From Brevundimonas sp. (GTDB lineage: Bacteria > Pseudomonadota > Alphaproteobacteria > Caulobacterales > Caulobacteraceae): DNA of 64,000 bases. The notes beneath the pieces are model-generated. The model was given only the letters and a program-made list of their open reading frames with translations. It ran no database searches and was not told the origin of the DNA. Positions within the stretch are counted from its first letter, which is position 1; the number at the start of each line of letters is the position of its first letter. Where the stretch lies: the NCBI RefSeq assembly GCF_019636155.1, contig NZ_JAHBYB010000002.1, forward strand, positions 301,039 to 365,038, given 5' to 3'. Shown here one piece after another: positions 32,962 to 41,399 of the stretch. A program made the position numbers and the translations under genes.

Positions 32962-33812
32962 GGTGGAATCGACATTCATCGCATCCAGATCATGGCGGCG
33001 GCGAGGTGAACGAAGCCTAGGAAGTGAATGGCTCTGCGATCGTAGCGGGTGGCGAAGCGTCGGAAGTGCTTGAGCTTTGAGAAGCAACGCTCGATGCGGT
33101 TACGAGCGCGATAGGCTTCAATGTCGTGGGCGATCAGCACCTTGCGAGTGCGGTTGGAGGGGATGACGGCTTGCGCGCCGGCGTCGGCGATGAGTTGGCG
33201 CAGGGCGTTGGAATCGTAGGCCTTGTCGGCCAGCACGGCGCGGGGGCGAAAGCCTTCCAGCAGGGCTGGCGCGGCCAGGGCGTCGCCGCTTTGGCCGGCG
33301 GTTAGGATGAACCGGATCGGCCGGCCGAGGGTGTCGGCGGCCATGTGGATCTTGGTGGTCAGTCCGCCTCGGGAGCGCCCCAGAGCCTGATCCGAGGCCC
33401 CCCTTTTCCGGTCGCCGCCTGCTGGTGGGCTCGGACCAAGGTGCTGTCGATCATCAGGTACTGATTGTCACGGTCCTTGATCAGGTCGGCGAACACCCGA
33501 TCCCACACCCCGGCCTTCGACCATCGGCTGAAGCGCTTGTGCAGCGTCTTCCAGCGTCCATAGCGCTCGGGCAGATCGCACCAGTGCGCCCCCGAGCGCA
33601 GCACCCACAGCACCCCGTTGACGAACAGCCGGTTGTCGGCGGCAGTCCGCCCAGGATCGCCCGCCTTGCCCGGCAGCAGGTCCGCGATCCGCTCCCACTG
33701 AACCTGGCTCAACTCGTAGCGCTTGGCTGACATCAAAAGGGCTCCGTCCATCGAACGGAGCCCTATGAATCAGACATCTCAGCGTCTGAGAATCCTGAAT
33801 GTCGATATCACC
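32962..33812 (-). mobile_element. IS5-family (IS427-like) insertion sequence, copy 2, 851 bp, inverted
   Basis: The same element as copy 1 (28745-29595), same length and ends, in the opposite orientation. Its left flank is the integrase N-terminal part and its right flank is a tape-measure fragment. Both borders carry TA within CTAG. Encoded transposase frames appear identical in sequence to copy 1, so the duplication is recent. Confidence 0.93.
32976..33751 (-). CDS. IS5-family transposase, copy 2 (two frames, -1 frameshift)
   Basis: The two frames (33751-33359 and 33344-32976) translate to the same residues as copy 1, with the same -1 slip sequence (AAAAGGGGGG, near 33403). All catalytic motifs are kept, so the copy could be active. 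Identity of both copies would allow homologous recombination, which would flip the intervening segment. Confidence 0.9.
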
Positions 33813-35406
33813 TAGCGCACGCCTACCCGGTGCCCGAACGGCGAACACCCAGAACCTCGAGGGGCTAGTGGCCCGGCGCGAGGCCAATCTCGCCGACAAG
33901 CGTCGGCGCTACGCTGCAAACCCACGGGACGGGATTCTTCGCGGGCAGGTGTACTTCGCCGAACAAGGTCTGCGGACGGCTCAGACGCAACTCGGGCTGA
34001 GTCGCTTGCGCGACGGGAGCGCGTCTTTTCTCCAGGACTCCACCCCGGCGCGTGACACGACTCTTGATCCGCCTCGCGCTGCGAACTCGAGCCGGGCCGA
34101 TAATTCAGCAGCTCGCGAGGCGGCGCGAAAAGCTGAGGCGCAGCGTGAGTTCGTTATCGGACTCCAGGCCGAAAACGACGCCCGTAAATTCCAACTCACA
34201 TTGATTGGCCAGCAGGAACGGGCGGCCAAGGTTGCGGAGGCGATTCGCACCGCTGAACTTCAGGCGCAAGCCGTAGGACTGGATCTCACTCAGACGCAAC
34301 GTGAAGCGATCGCCCAAACGGTCGGGGACCTTCACGACGCCGAAATGGTGGATCGCGCCAGGGTGGCGATCGCTCAGACGGCGCGGGATCTTGCGCAGGC
34401 CAGGGGTCAGGTTGAGACTGAGGCGGCGTATGTCCAGCGACGGCTCGCTGAGGAGCAACTCACCTTAGAGACCGCCATCGGACTCGAGCGTGCGCAGCAA
34501 CTTCAGCAGTTGTACCAGGCCGAAGACGCGGCCCGGCGCCGCCAGGCCGCTGAAAAAACCCTCAGCGACCTGGGCGGCTTGCGGTCGGACATTCAGGACC
34601 GCATCGAATTTCTGCAGTCCGTGGGACAGAACGCCGAAGTCGCAAGGCTTACCGAAAGTTTGGCCAGGGTGGATGACGCCATGGTCGCCGCAATCGACCA
34701 TGCCGTTCAGATGTGGACGGCGATCGGCGGCCCGGAAGCAGAGAGCGCCATCCTTCGCTTGCTAACCACCCGCGATACGATCGCCGATGTCGGCGGGCGA
34801 GCCTTCATCACTGGCGAACAGATCAATCAAATGATCATCGGAGGGGGCGTTCAAGCCTTCGATCGATTTGCCCAGTCTCTCGCCGACGGCGCCGGCGCAT
34901 TCGAAAGCCTACGAGACTCGTTTCTCCAGTTCGCAGCCGACTTCCTTCGCCAGATCGCAATGATGATCGCACAACAAGAGATCCTGAACGCGCTGGGTAT
35001 TGGCGATCCGGTCAAGGGCAAGGGCGGCGGCAAGGGCGGGGTCATCGCCAACTTCATCACTGGGTTGTTCCGCCACGGCGGCGGCTTGATCGGCACGGGC
35101 GGCGGTGGACGCACGATCCCCCTGGCAGCCATGGCCGGTGCGACCCGTTATCACACAGGCGGGATCATTGGCCTGAAGCCAAACGAAGTGCCAGTGGTGG
35201 CCCTGCGCGGCGAGGAAATGCTGACCGAAAGCGACCCGCGGCACCGGAAGAATCTTGGGCGGGGCCAAGGTGGCGGCACCAAGATCATCAACATCTTCGA
35301 TCCGGCTGAGTTGTTGGATCGGGCCCTGGCGACCGAGGCGGGCGAGCGGGTGCTGCTGAACTACGTCTCCCGCAACAGCGGGGCGTTTAAGGCAGCGATT
35401 GGCTAG
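33813..35406 (+). pseudogene. Phage tail tape-measure protein, C-terminal fragment
   Basis: About 530 codons remain. A long coiled coil (ARREANLADKRRRYAANPRD through ERAQQLQQLYQAEDAARRRQ) is followed by a hydrophobic tape-measure C-terminal segment (FLQFAADFLRQIAMMIAQQE) and glycine-rich RYHTGGIIGLKPNEVP and ALRGEEMLTESDPRH motifs of lambda-type tail length proteins. The frame runs back into the IS, where an ATG at 33799 would lie inside the IS end; the real N-terminus is lost. It is the only tail gene left. Confidence 0.82.
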
Positions 35407-35561
35407 TCGCCCTTCCCTTCGCGCCGCTTCAGTTCGGATTCGACCGCTTCGCGGATAAACGCCGGCCGGCGTCGTGAACCGGCGATCGCGTCGATTCGAT
35501 CGATCACCGCCTTGGAAAGGCGAATCTGGATTTTCTCAAGGTTCAATGCGGGGCGGCCCAT
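35403..35561 (-). CDS. Small ribbon-helix-helix regulator
   Basis: A 52-residue protein (MGRPALNLEKIQIRLSKAVI, AFIREAVESELKRREGKGD) with the beta-strand/helix/helix pattern of CopG/Arc-like DNA-binding proteins. The stop overlaps the tape-measure stop on the opposite strand. It is divergent from the small gene at 35665, and two 17-bp direct repeats lie between them, suitable as its operator. It could also be the antitoxin half of a lost pair; no toxin is evident. Confidence 0.75.
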   Translation of the reverse strand: MGRPALNLEKIQIRLSKAVIDRIDAIAGSRRRPAFIREAVESELKRREGKGD

Positions 35562-35579
35562 GTGCATCCTCTACGACAA

Positions 35580-35621
35580 ATAAACACCAGCGTCTATTGA
35601 CGACATAAACGATGGCGTTTA
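35580..35621. promoter_or_regulatory. Direct repeats, candidate operator of the ribbon-helix-helix protein
   Basis: Two similar 17-mers, ATAAACACCAGCGTCTA (35580-35596) and ATAAACGATGGCGTTTA (35605-35621), agree at 12 positions and are 25 bases apart. The second contains the palindrome AAACG-N4-CGTTT. They sit 19 bases upstream of the regulator start. Confidence 0.5.
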
Positions 35622-35664
35622 ATGAGTCCTTATCGCCGTTTGGGCGCGCATCGGAGCTTTCGTC

Positions 35665-35913
35665 ATGACCACCAATCTTTCTTTCGTCGTCGCAGACCAG
35701 ACCGGCGCCCGCCGCGACCTTTGGGCCGTCTCGCCATCGGGCGACTATGCGGACGAATGCGCCACCGGGCGCGCCTATGCGGACGAAATCCGTGCTGAAA
35801 TCGAGGCTGGCAATCCGGCGATCCTGGGCCACGTTGTGCAAGCCATAGCCGGCCGCCCGTGGTCAGGAATCGAGGTCGGCTTTTTCCATCGCATTGCTGA
35901 GACTTCGGCTTAA
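35665..35913 (+). CDS. Small hypothetical protein
   Basis: An 82-residue acidic protein (MTTNLSFVVADQTGARRDLW to SGIEVGFFHRIAETSA) without a domain I can name. The composition is natural and the ORF is well formed. It is transcribed away from the ribbon-helix-helix gene and ahead of the AlpA-like gene, within the cargo or control part of the element. Confidence 0.6.
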   Translation: MTTNLSFVVADQTGARRDLWAVSPSGDYADECATGRAYADEIRAEIEAGNPAILGHVVQAIAGRPWSGIEVGFFHRIAETSA

Positions 35914-35982
35914 CACGGATTTGGTGAATTACACTTTATTATCAAGCTTTTAATTCATCCTGGCGACCGCCAAGACTCGCCG

Positions 35983-36192
35983 ATGGAAACTGATTTCCCC
36001 GGCCCGATCGCGTTCGTTCGTATGAAAGAACTGGTCGACCGATGCGGCATCAGCAAGGCTGAGATTTATCGGCTGATCAAGCTGGGCAGGTTTCCGCGCC
36101 AGCGCCGATTATCTCACAAGGTCTCGGTCTGGGTCAGATCGGACGTCGAGGAATGGCTTAATCGACGAGCCTCAGGCGAGCGGCTAAGTTGA
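35983..36192 (+). CDS. AlpA-family helix-turn-helix regulator
   Basis: A 69-residue protein with the AlpA pattern: FVRMKELVDRCGISKAEIYR (winged helix), LIKLGRFPRQRRLS and WVRSDVEEWLNRRASG. AlpA proteins act as activators or excisionases in P4-like satellites and prophages. Placed in a region of satellite-type genes, it is a candidate excisionase or regulator for this element. Confidence 0.85.
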   Translation: METDFPGPIAFVRMKELVDRCGISKAEIYRLIKLGRFPRQRRLSHKVSVWVRSDVEEWLNRRASGERLS

Positions 36193-36223
36193 ACCGTAGG
36201 CCAAGTAGCGAATGGAGCGGACG

Positions 36224-36475
36224 ATGACCGACAAGTTTACGGTAGGCGACCTTCGACGCCATCTCAGCGGCTATGCCGATGATATCGAACTTGAGTTCGC
36301 GGGCGGGGTCACGTTCTACCGCCTCAAGGGCTGGGGCGACGACGGTGTGGTGCTGGAATTCAATGAAATGCAGGCCGACTTGTCTCCGGAAACCCGAAAA
36401 TCGATCAAGGTCGCCTTCTGCCACAGCGAGCCTTTCGAAGGCTTGGCGTCTGTCGCTTACGTGCCGCGAATTTAA
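36224..36475 (+). CDS. Small hypothetical protein
   Basis: An 83-residue acidic protein (MTDKFTVGDLRRHLSGYADD, LEFAGGVTFYRLKGWGDDGV) with alternating beta strands and no known domain that I recognise. An upstream ATG at 36212 in the same frame is possible. It follows the AlpA-like gene by 31 bases and may be part of the same transcript. Confidence 0.62.
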   Translation: MTDKFTVGDLRRHLSGYADDIELEFAGGVTFYRLKGWGDDGVVLEFNEMQADLSPETRKSIKVAFCHSEPFEGLASVAYVPRI

Positions 36476-36588
36476 CCAGGGGGTGGTAGCTTCCTTAACA
36501 ATCTCCTATATCATACCTCGGAACGAACCCGGAACGGGGCAGCGAAATTTCGCCTGTGCCGTTCTCGATTCACGAAAGGAGGTGTTCC

Positions 36589-37059
36589 ATGACTGATCAT
36601 CCATCAGCCGCTATCGCGAACGCTTTCGTCGATCTCGCGGATCGACCCCTGCCCCAGATGAAGCTGCATAAGCTCACCTACATGGCGCATGGCTGGAACC
36701 TCGCGATCACAGGTGAACGGCTCGTCGCAGACGCTCCCGAAGCTTGGGACAACGGACCTGTCTTCCGGAAAATCTGGGACCGAATTCGTGACTATGGGTT
36801 TGACCGACAAGGTCATATTTTGATGACCAATGGGCGCCCCTTCAAAGCCGACCTAACCCCGAAAGAGCGGAAGGTTTTGGAACACGTTTGGAATAAGTAC
36901 AGCAAGTTCTCTCAGTATGATCTGTCTGACATGACCCACCAGCCCGGTACGCCGTGGACTGAGGCCTATTTCGAGCGCGGTCGGAACGCGAAGCTTTCTG
37001 ACAAGGTCATTAAAGAGCACTACAAACAGCTGGCGTTGGCTGGTCGTGCCGCCAGCTGA
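36589..37059 (+). CDS. Panacea (DUF4065/SocA-like) domain protein, candidate antitoxin
   Basis: A 156-residue protein with the Panacea fold signature: MKLHKLTYMAHGWNLAITGE, APEAWDNGPVFRKIWDRIRD, SQYDLSDMTHQPGTPWTEAY and LSDKVIKEHYKQLA at the end. The family is known as an antitoxin domain that can neutralise many unrelated toxins. A very good ribosome site (AAAGGAGGTG) marks the start at 36589. The next gene overlaps its end by 14 bases, the usual antitoxin-toxin coupling. Confidence 0.85.
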   Translation: MTDHPSAAIANAFVDLADRPLPQMKLHKLTYMAHGWNLAITGERLVADAPEAWDNGPVFRKIWDRIRDYGFDRQGHILMTNGRPFKADLTPKERKVLEHVWNKYSKFSQYDLSDMTHQPGTPWTEAYFERGRNAKLSDKVIKEHYKQLALAGRAAS

Positions 37060-37465
37060 CGAGGATGTCAGCCTTCAGGATCTCGACCGCGCTCCGGTAA
37101 GCTTGGAGCCGGTAGAGAGTCCTGCTGCACCCGGTGACGTTGAGAAACTTCGTGACAGATTTACCGAGGTCACTGAGGAAAACGTCGCTCTCAAACAGGA
37201 AGTTGACGAGCTCAAGAAGCGTGTTCGGACGGCCGAAATCCTAGACGCGCTGATAGCGCCATACGCCGAACGCGCCTTTGCTTTCATGTGTGCGTACAGT
37301 TCAGCCGTTGGCTTCATTTTGCTCCTTTCCGGAAGCGAAACTACCCGATTTAACCTCGATACTGAGGTACTCGTGCTTTTGGTGGGAAGCACTGCCGTCA
37401 CTGTCATCGGGCTGGTCGGCATGGTCCTCACCGGCATTTTCGTTGGTGCACGAAAAAGGCAGTGA
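37046..37465 (+). CDS. Coiled-coil, two-helix membrane protein, candidate toxin partner
   Basis: A 139-residue protein with a GTG start inside the Panacea gene. An acidic N-terminal part leads to a coiled coil (LRDRFTEVTEENVALKQEVD, ELKKRVRTAEILDA) and two membrane helices (AFMCAYSSAVGFILLLSG and VLVLLVGSTAVTVIGLVGMV) with a short basic tail (GARKRQ). Known Panacea partners include membrane-acting toxins. I infer, from coupling alone, that this is the toxin. Confidence 0.6.
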   Translation: MPPADEDVSLQDLDRAPVSLEPVESPAAPGDVEKLRDRFTEVTEENVALKQEVDELKKRVRTAEILDALIAPYAERAFAFMCAYSSAVGFILLLSGSETTRFNLDTEVLVLLVGSTAVTVIGLVGMVLTGIFVGARKRQ

Positions 37466-37488
37466 TGACGGCGGAGTGCTTCCAATTT

Positions 37489-37680
37489 TCACCGCGAACG
37501 CCCGATCGTCCCCCGTCCAGACCACAGCTCATTCGCGAAAGCCATCGGCCACCCGATTAACCGCGCGATAGTGGTCGTCGCAGGGTGAAACCGCGCGCGT
37601 ATGCCGATCAAGATCCGATGCGCCTCCCGCAACTCGGCAATGTCGCGCTCATGGGCGATCTTCCGCTTCGGCGATCTCAT
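37489..37680 (-). CDS. Small basic hypothetical protein
   Basis: A 63-residue basic protein (MRSPKRKIAHERDIAELREA, HRILIGIRARFHPATTTIAR). The start overlaps the stop of the preceding small gene by four bases (ATGA), so the two form an operon opposite to the surrounding genes. No domain recognised; a phage DNA-binding role is possible but unsupported. Confidence 0.55.
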   Translation of the reverse strand: MRSPKRKIAHERDIAELREAHRILIGIRARFHPATTTIARLIGWPMAFANELWSGRGTIGRSR

Positions 37681-37859
37681 TGCCCGCGGTCGACGCCCAG
37701 GCGCCGCATCTCCAATTCGGCGTTCATGCGCGCGATCGATCCTGGATAGCGCCGCTCTAGTTCGTTCAGGGCGGTGCGGATGCCCGCCCACGCGTCAGAC
37801 CGACGAAGGTCCAGGCCGGCGGCGATACGGGCGACAGAGTCGGACTGGGGGCTTTCCAT
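37677..37859 (-). CDS. Small hypothetical protein
   Basis: A 60-residue, mainly helical protein (MESPQSDSVARIAAGLDLRR, SDAWAGIRTALNELERRYPG). It precedes and overlaps the small basic gene at 37489-37680. No recognisable family. Coding is supported by the four-base overlap and natural composition only. Confidence 0.5.
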   Translation of the reverse strand: MESPQSDSVARIAAGLDLRRSDAWAGIRTALNELERRYPGSIARMNAELEMRRLGVDRGQ

Positions 37860-38049
37860 GTGTTCCTCCGATACTCCGACCTAGCGTCAGTAATGCCAAA
37901 GCGGTTGCAGGCGCTCAAGAACAGATCACGAACATTCTTGTGGATGGCCCCGCGCGGAAGGGTTGCGCGGCGCCGCGAACTACGTCCAACTCAGCCGCAG
38001 AACGAGGTTATGCTCGAACAGTGACAAGCGCTCAGGAGGCGCGACGACG

Positions 38050-38376
38050 ATGCAAAACGGGCTCTATGGCGTTCACTTCATCACGCCGCTGGGCGTCGGC
38101 GCGGGCGTTGTCGTTCTTCGCGATGGGAAGGTGCAAGGCGGGGATGCCGGAATCTATTACGACGGCACCTATTCGATTGAAGGCGACAAGTTCTCGGCCA
38201 ACCTGCGAACGGATCGGCATACGCCCATTCCCGGCGTCGTGTCGGTGTTTGGCGTCGACAAGGTGGACATCATTCTGAAAGGCCAGTTTGTCGGAACGGT
38301 CGCGACAGTTGAAGGCACATCGCCTCAGGCACCGGGGCTCACGTTTCAGGCGACGCTGAAAAAGCTGGCGGACTAG
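38050..38376 (+). CDS. GrlR-like regulatory domain protein
   Basis: A 108-residue beta-rich protein with the GrlR-family pattern MQNGLYGVHFITPLGVGAGV, VVLRDGKVQGGDAGIYYDGT and VEGTSPQAPGLTFQATLKKL. In enteropathogenic E. coli GrlR binds an activator and represses type III secretion; in other bacteria the role is unknown. An AGGAGG site lies 10 bases upstream of the ATG at 38050. It is part of the cargo zone. Confidence 0.78.
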   Translation: MQNGLYGVHFITPLGVGAGVVVLRDGKVQGGDAGIYYDGTYSIEGDKFSANLRTDRHTPIPGVVSVFGVDKVDIILKGQFVGTVATVEGTSPQAPGLTFQATLKKLAD

Positions 38377-38382
38377 TCGCGC

Positions 38383-38916
38383 ATGAACGTGCCAAATCTT
38401 GCAGATTGGATCATTGCTGCCGCGACAGTCACGACCGCCATTCTCACTGGCACCGGAGGCATTGCCGCCTGGCTGACTCTACGTCGGGAAAAGATCCGGG
38501 ATCTTCCCATCATTGAGCGCGTCGCGGAATGGCGTGGAGACTACATTTCGCTGAGGCTGATCTGCCGAAATCGCCTTCCGGAGACTTTGACTCTGGATCG
38601 ACTCGCCATTCGAAAGCCGCGGACATTCACCATTTCCCCGCCCACAGACTCAGGGCTCGTTCCCTTTGACCCCGATCCCCCCGTGCGGGGCACCAGTTCG
38701 TCAATGGACACCCCACACTCAGTTGAAGCACGCGGGACGGTGCGGGAACTTGCAAGACGATCTGACACCGCACACTGGGCTTTCGCCATCTGGCCCACCG
38801 CTGACTGGAATGGTGGGCCGATTGTTCTCGAACTGAGGCTGTCTAGCCGGGCCGAAACATTGAGAAATCGTCGCTTCCGTATCAAGTTGCGCGTGCCGAA
38901 AAAGCAGGTGACCTAG
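38383..38916 (+). CDS. Hypothetical protein with N-terminal membrane anchor
   Basis: A 177-residue protein with one N-terminal membrane helix (WIIAAATVTTAILTGTGGIA) and a soluble domain of mixed strands (LTLDRLAIRKPRTFTISPPT, VLELRLSSRAETLRNRRFRI). No family recognised. It begins six bases after the GrlR-like gene and its 3' end overlaps the terminase stop on the other strand. Possibly a defence or cargo gene; unsupported. Confidence 0.6.
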   Translation: MNVPNLADWIIAAATVTTAILTGTGGIAAWLTLRREKIRDLPIIERVAEWRGDYISLRLICRNRLPETLTLDRLAIRKPRTFTISPPTDSGLVPFDPDPPVRGTSSSMDTPHSVEARGTVRELARRSDTAHWAFAIWPTADWNGGPIVLELRLSSRAETLRNRRFRIKLRVPKKQVT

Positions 38917-40706
38917 CGCATCAGAAACGGCGACCGGATCACTGACGGATGCTGCTTCAGCGAAGCCTCGGCAGTCGCCAACGCCTCCGCCCGCTGATCA
39001 GGACTGACGGCAATCATCTGACGGGCGGCGAGCGCATAGACGGTCGCGTCCAAGCATTCCGCTCGGCGCCCCATGATGCGCTCAAACCGACGAACCGGCC
39101 GGCCCGCTACATAGCGCGTCACCCGGCGCTCAGACGTCAGTTCCTCATAATAGCGGGCGTCTAGGTCCGCGCTGAAGCGGATCGATTCCGGAAGCTTCAA
39201 CCGGTTCGCCAAGTTCGCCTTCACTGTGTCGACGCCGACGGTCACCAGGTTGATCCGCTTATGCGCCTGCGGTGACACCTTCGTCATTGGAAGCGTGCCG
39301 GCCTGCCCTTTGATCGCGAAAATCCGGCGACCCGCCCGTGGGCGGCAGAAATCATAAACGATATCCATTGCGCCGCCGTCGCCCGAGTCGATGAACGCGG
39401 CGTCGACCTTCAGGCGGCCACCGTTCGGATGCGGCCATGTTTCCTTCAGCGCGTCGTCAAGTTCGGCCCAGGTGTCGTTATCGACGGACGGGCCCCAGAC
39501 CACGCGCGCGTCTAAGATCAGCGCCACGTCGTCGGCAGTGTGGCCGCCATAGACCAGCTCAAGGCGATCGTCCTGGACGTCGACGCCGACGGTGACGAAA
39601 AGCACTTCCGCGGGGATGGCCGACAACCCGAACGGTTCGGCTCGCTTGGCCAGTTCGCCTTCATCCGCGACTTCGCCGACGTCGGACCACGTCTCGGCGA
39701 GGATCGTATTGACGAACACCTTCAGCTTGTGCGGCCCGGCCTTTGCCGCCTCGCGCTTCGCCTCAAGAAACTGAGCGGCTAGCACGCCCCAACGGGCCTT
39801 CGGCAACGTGCTGACGAGCGCGTTGATCCTGAAGCCGGCATGACCTTGGACTTGCGGCCGGGTGATGCGCCATTCGCCGGCGTCCACCATCGTCGCCTTC
39901 AGCCGTTCAGGGATGCGCGCGAGGCAATGCGGGCATTCGTATTCTGCCGTCTCAGGTTGATCCTTCGCCCACTTGATATGCGCCCAGCGGATCTCATTGA
40001 ACGCGCCACATTTCGGACATGGAACCTCGAAAATCCGCTGATCAGACGCTTCGTAGCGGCTGGCCACGTTGGACGTCAGCGCGTCCGTTGGGGTCGACCC
40101 GGCGATGATCTTCGCGTTGCCGTAGGAGAAGGCCCGATTTTCGGCGAGCGTCAGCGCGTCACCCTCCCCGCCCGGCGCCATCGCGTCGACTTCATCCATG
40201 ATGATGATGCGCGAGGTGTGACCGCGAAGGTTCCGTTCAGACTTCGCTGAAACCACCTTCAGCGAGCCGCCCGGGAAGTGCTTACTGCGAAGGGTGTTGC
40301 GGCCGGACTCGTCCAAGTCATCGCTCAGCACGTTCGTCAGGATCGGCGTCGCGGCGAACGTCTTTTCCAAGCCGTCGACCACGAAGTTTCGCGCGTCATC
40401 GTCCGTGGGGAGAACGGCCAGGATCGGCGCCGGGTCATTGGCGATGAAGTTTCCGACCGTCGCGGCCAGCAAAGTCGACAGGCCGATGCGGACGGACTTC
40501 ATGAGCGTGACCCGCTCAAGCGTTGGATCGCTGATCGCGTCCGCAATGCCGCGTTGATACGGCCATAGCCTCACGCGGCCGGGCGTGGCGCTGACGTCTT
40601 CAGGGAGTCGCAGTTCCTTCTCAATCCAGTCGGCGAGTTGCATTCGCGGCGGCGGACGAAGGGCGCGAAGGGCTTCGGCACGGAGTCCGGCCAGCGTGTC
40701 AGTCAT
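38913..40706 (-). CDS. Terminase large subunit (GpA family)
   Basis: A 597-residue packaging motor of the lambda GpA type. The ATPase has a divergent Walker A near TLMKSVRIGLSTLLAAT, Walker B RIIIMDEVDAMAPGG and coupling motif KIIAGSTPTDA. A zinc-binding pair follows (CPKCGAFNEI and CPHCLARI). The nuclease domain shows VDAAFIDSGDGGAMDIVYDF. The start overlaps the small-subunit gene by eight bases. Full length. The portal gene that normally follows it now lies, truncated, far away on the other strand. Confidence 0.92.
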   Translation of the reverse strand: MTDTLAGLRAEALRALRPPPRMQLADWIEKELRLPEDVSATPGRVRLWPYQRGIADAISDPTLERVTLMKSVRIGLSTLLAATVGNFIANDPAPILAVLPTDDDARNFVVDGLEKTFAATPILTNVLSDDLDESGRNTLRSKHFPGGSLKVVSAKSERNLRGHTSRIIIMDEVDAMAPGGEGDALTLAENRAFSYGNAKIIAGSTPTDALTSNVASRYEASDQRIFEVPCPKCGAFNEIRWAHIKWAKDQPETAEYECPHCLARIPERLKATMVDAGEWRITRPQVQGHAGFRINALVSTLPKARWGVLAAQFLEAKREAAKAGPHKLKVFVNTILAETWSDVGEVADEGELAKRAEPFGLSAIPAEVLFVTVGVDVQDDRLELVYGGHTADDVALILDARVVWGPSVDNDTWAELDDALKETWPHPNGGRLKVDAAFIDSGDGGAMDIVYDFCRPRAGRRIFAIKGQAGTLPMTKVSPQAHKRINLVTVGVDTVKANLANRLKLPESIRFSADLDARYYEELTSERRVTRYVAGRPVRRFERIMGRRAECLDATVYALAARQMIAVSPDQRAEALATAEASLKQHPSVIRSPFLMR

Positions 40707-41289
40707 CGGCGCCGGCCTCCGCCAAGTTGATCAGTGCATCGCGTACTTCACGGTCGACCGCGTCGGCGTCGGAACGGGACAGGTTGAGCCGATCGGCGAC
40801 GCGCGCCGGCACCGCCAGCAGGGCGGCGCGCACCTCGCGCACGACCCCGGACCAGGTGCGCGCGACTTCTTCCCTATGGACCAGCTCGCCGCGCATCCTG
40901 GCATTCTGCAGTTCGGCTTTATCGGCAGCGGCCTTCGCCTTCCGGGTGTTCTCAATCTTGAGATCGTCCTGGACGGCAACGCCTCTAGACGCTCGGTCGC
41001 TCACCCACTGGCAGTAGCGTCGGACCGAGTCCTGCAGGTCGTATCTTCCGCGACCTACCCGCTTGATCACGCCATCAGCGACAAGCTGATTGATCCGGCG
41101 CGCGCCGACGCCAATCCAATCGCTCAGTTCGGCCGCTGAAACTCCCGCCCCAGAAATCGCCGCTGAGACCGCTTCGTCGGCGGTAGGCGTCACGGGTCGC
41201 GGCGCATCGGCGACCGCCTCAGGCGAGCCGGAATCGAGGCCTAACAGGACCATGATGTCTGGGGGCAGGTTTTTCGAATCCGAAATCAT
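40699..41289 (-). CDS. Terminase small subunit-like (Nu1 family) protein
   Basis: A 196-residue protein with an N-terminal winged helix (SAAELSDWIGVGARRINQLV, GVIKRVGRGRYDLQDSVRRY) and a long helix rich in charged residues (KAKAAADKAELQNARMRGEL). This matches Nu1-type small terminases that recognise the packaging site. Placed directly upstream of the large terminase. Its first residues (PPDIMVLLGL) resemble those of the neighbouring primase (SPDILELLGL). Confidence 0.85.
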   Translation of the reverse strand: MISDSKNLPPDIMVLLGLDSGSPEAVADAPRPVTPTADEAVSAAISGAGVSAAELSDWIGVGARRINQLVADGVIKRVGRGRYDLQDSVRRYCQWVSDRASRGVAVQDDLKIENTRKAKAAADKAELQNARMRGELVHREEVARTWSGVVREVRAALLAVPARVADRLNLSRSDADAVDREVRDALINLAEAGADD

Positions 41290-41399
41290 CTGGAAAATTT
41301 CTGTAGCGAGCGAAAAGCCGGGGTCAGCGCGACCCCCACCCGGCGCCCCATGGGAAGGACCCGCGGACCACGGGTGAAGTTGGATTTAGATCGATGATC

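Noticed and set aside
33799-33812. ATG at 33799 as the true start of the tape-measure gene
   Set aside because: It lies inside the IS end, so it is an accidental start; the gene is truncated.
33813-33899. Possible missing portal N-terminus on the minus strand beyond IS copy 2
   Set aside because: The translated sequence next to the IS does not resemble a portal protein, so the portal 5' part has been deleted rather than just moved.
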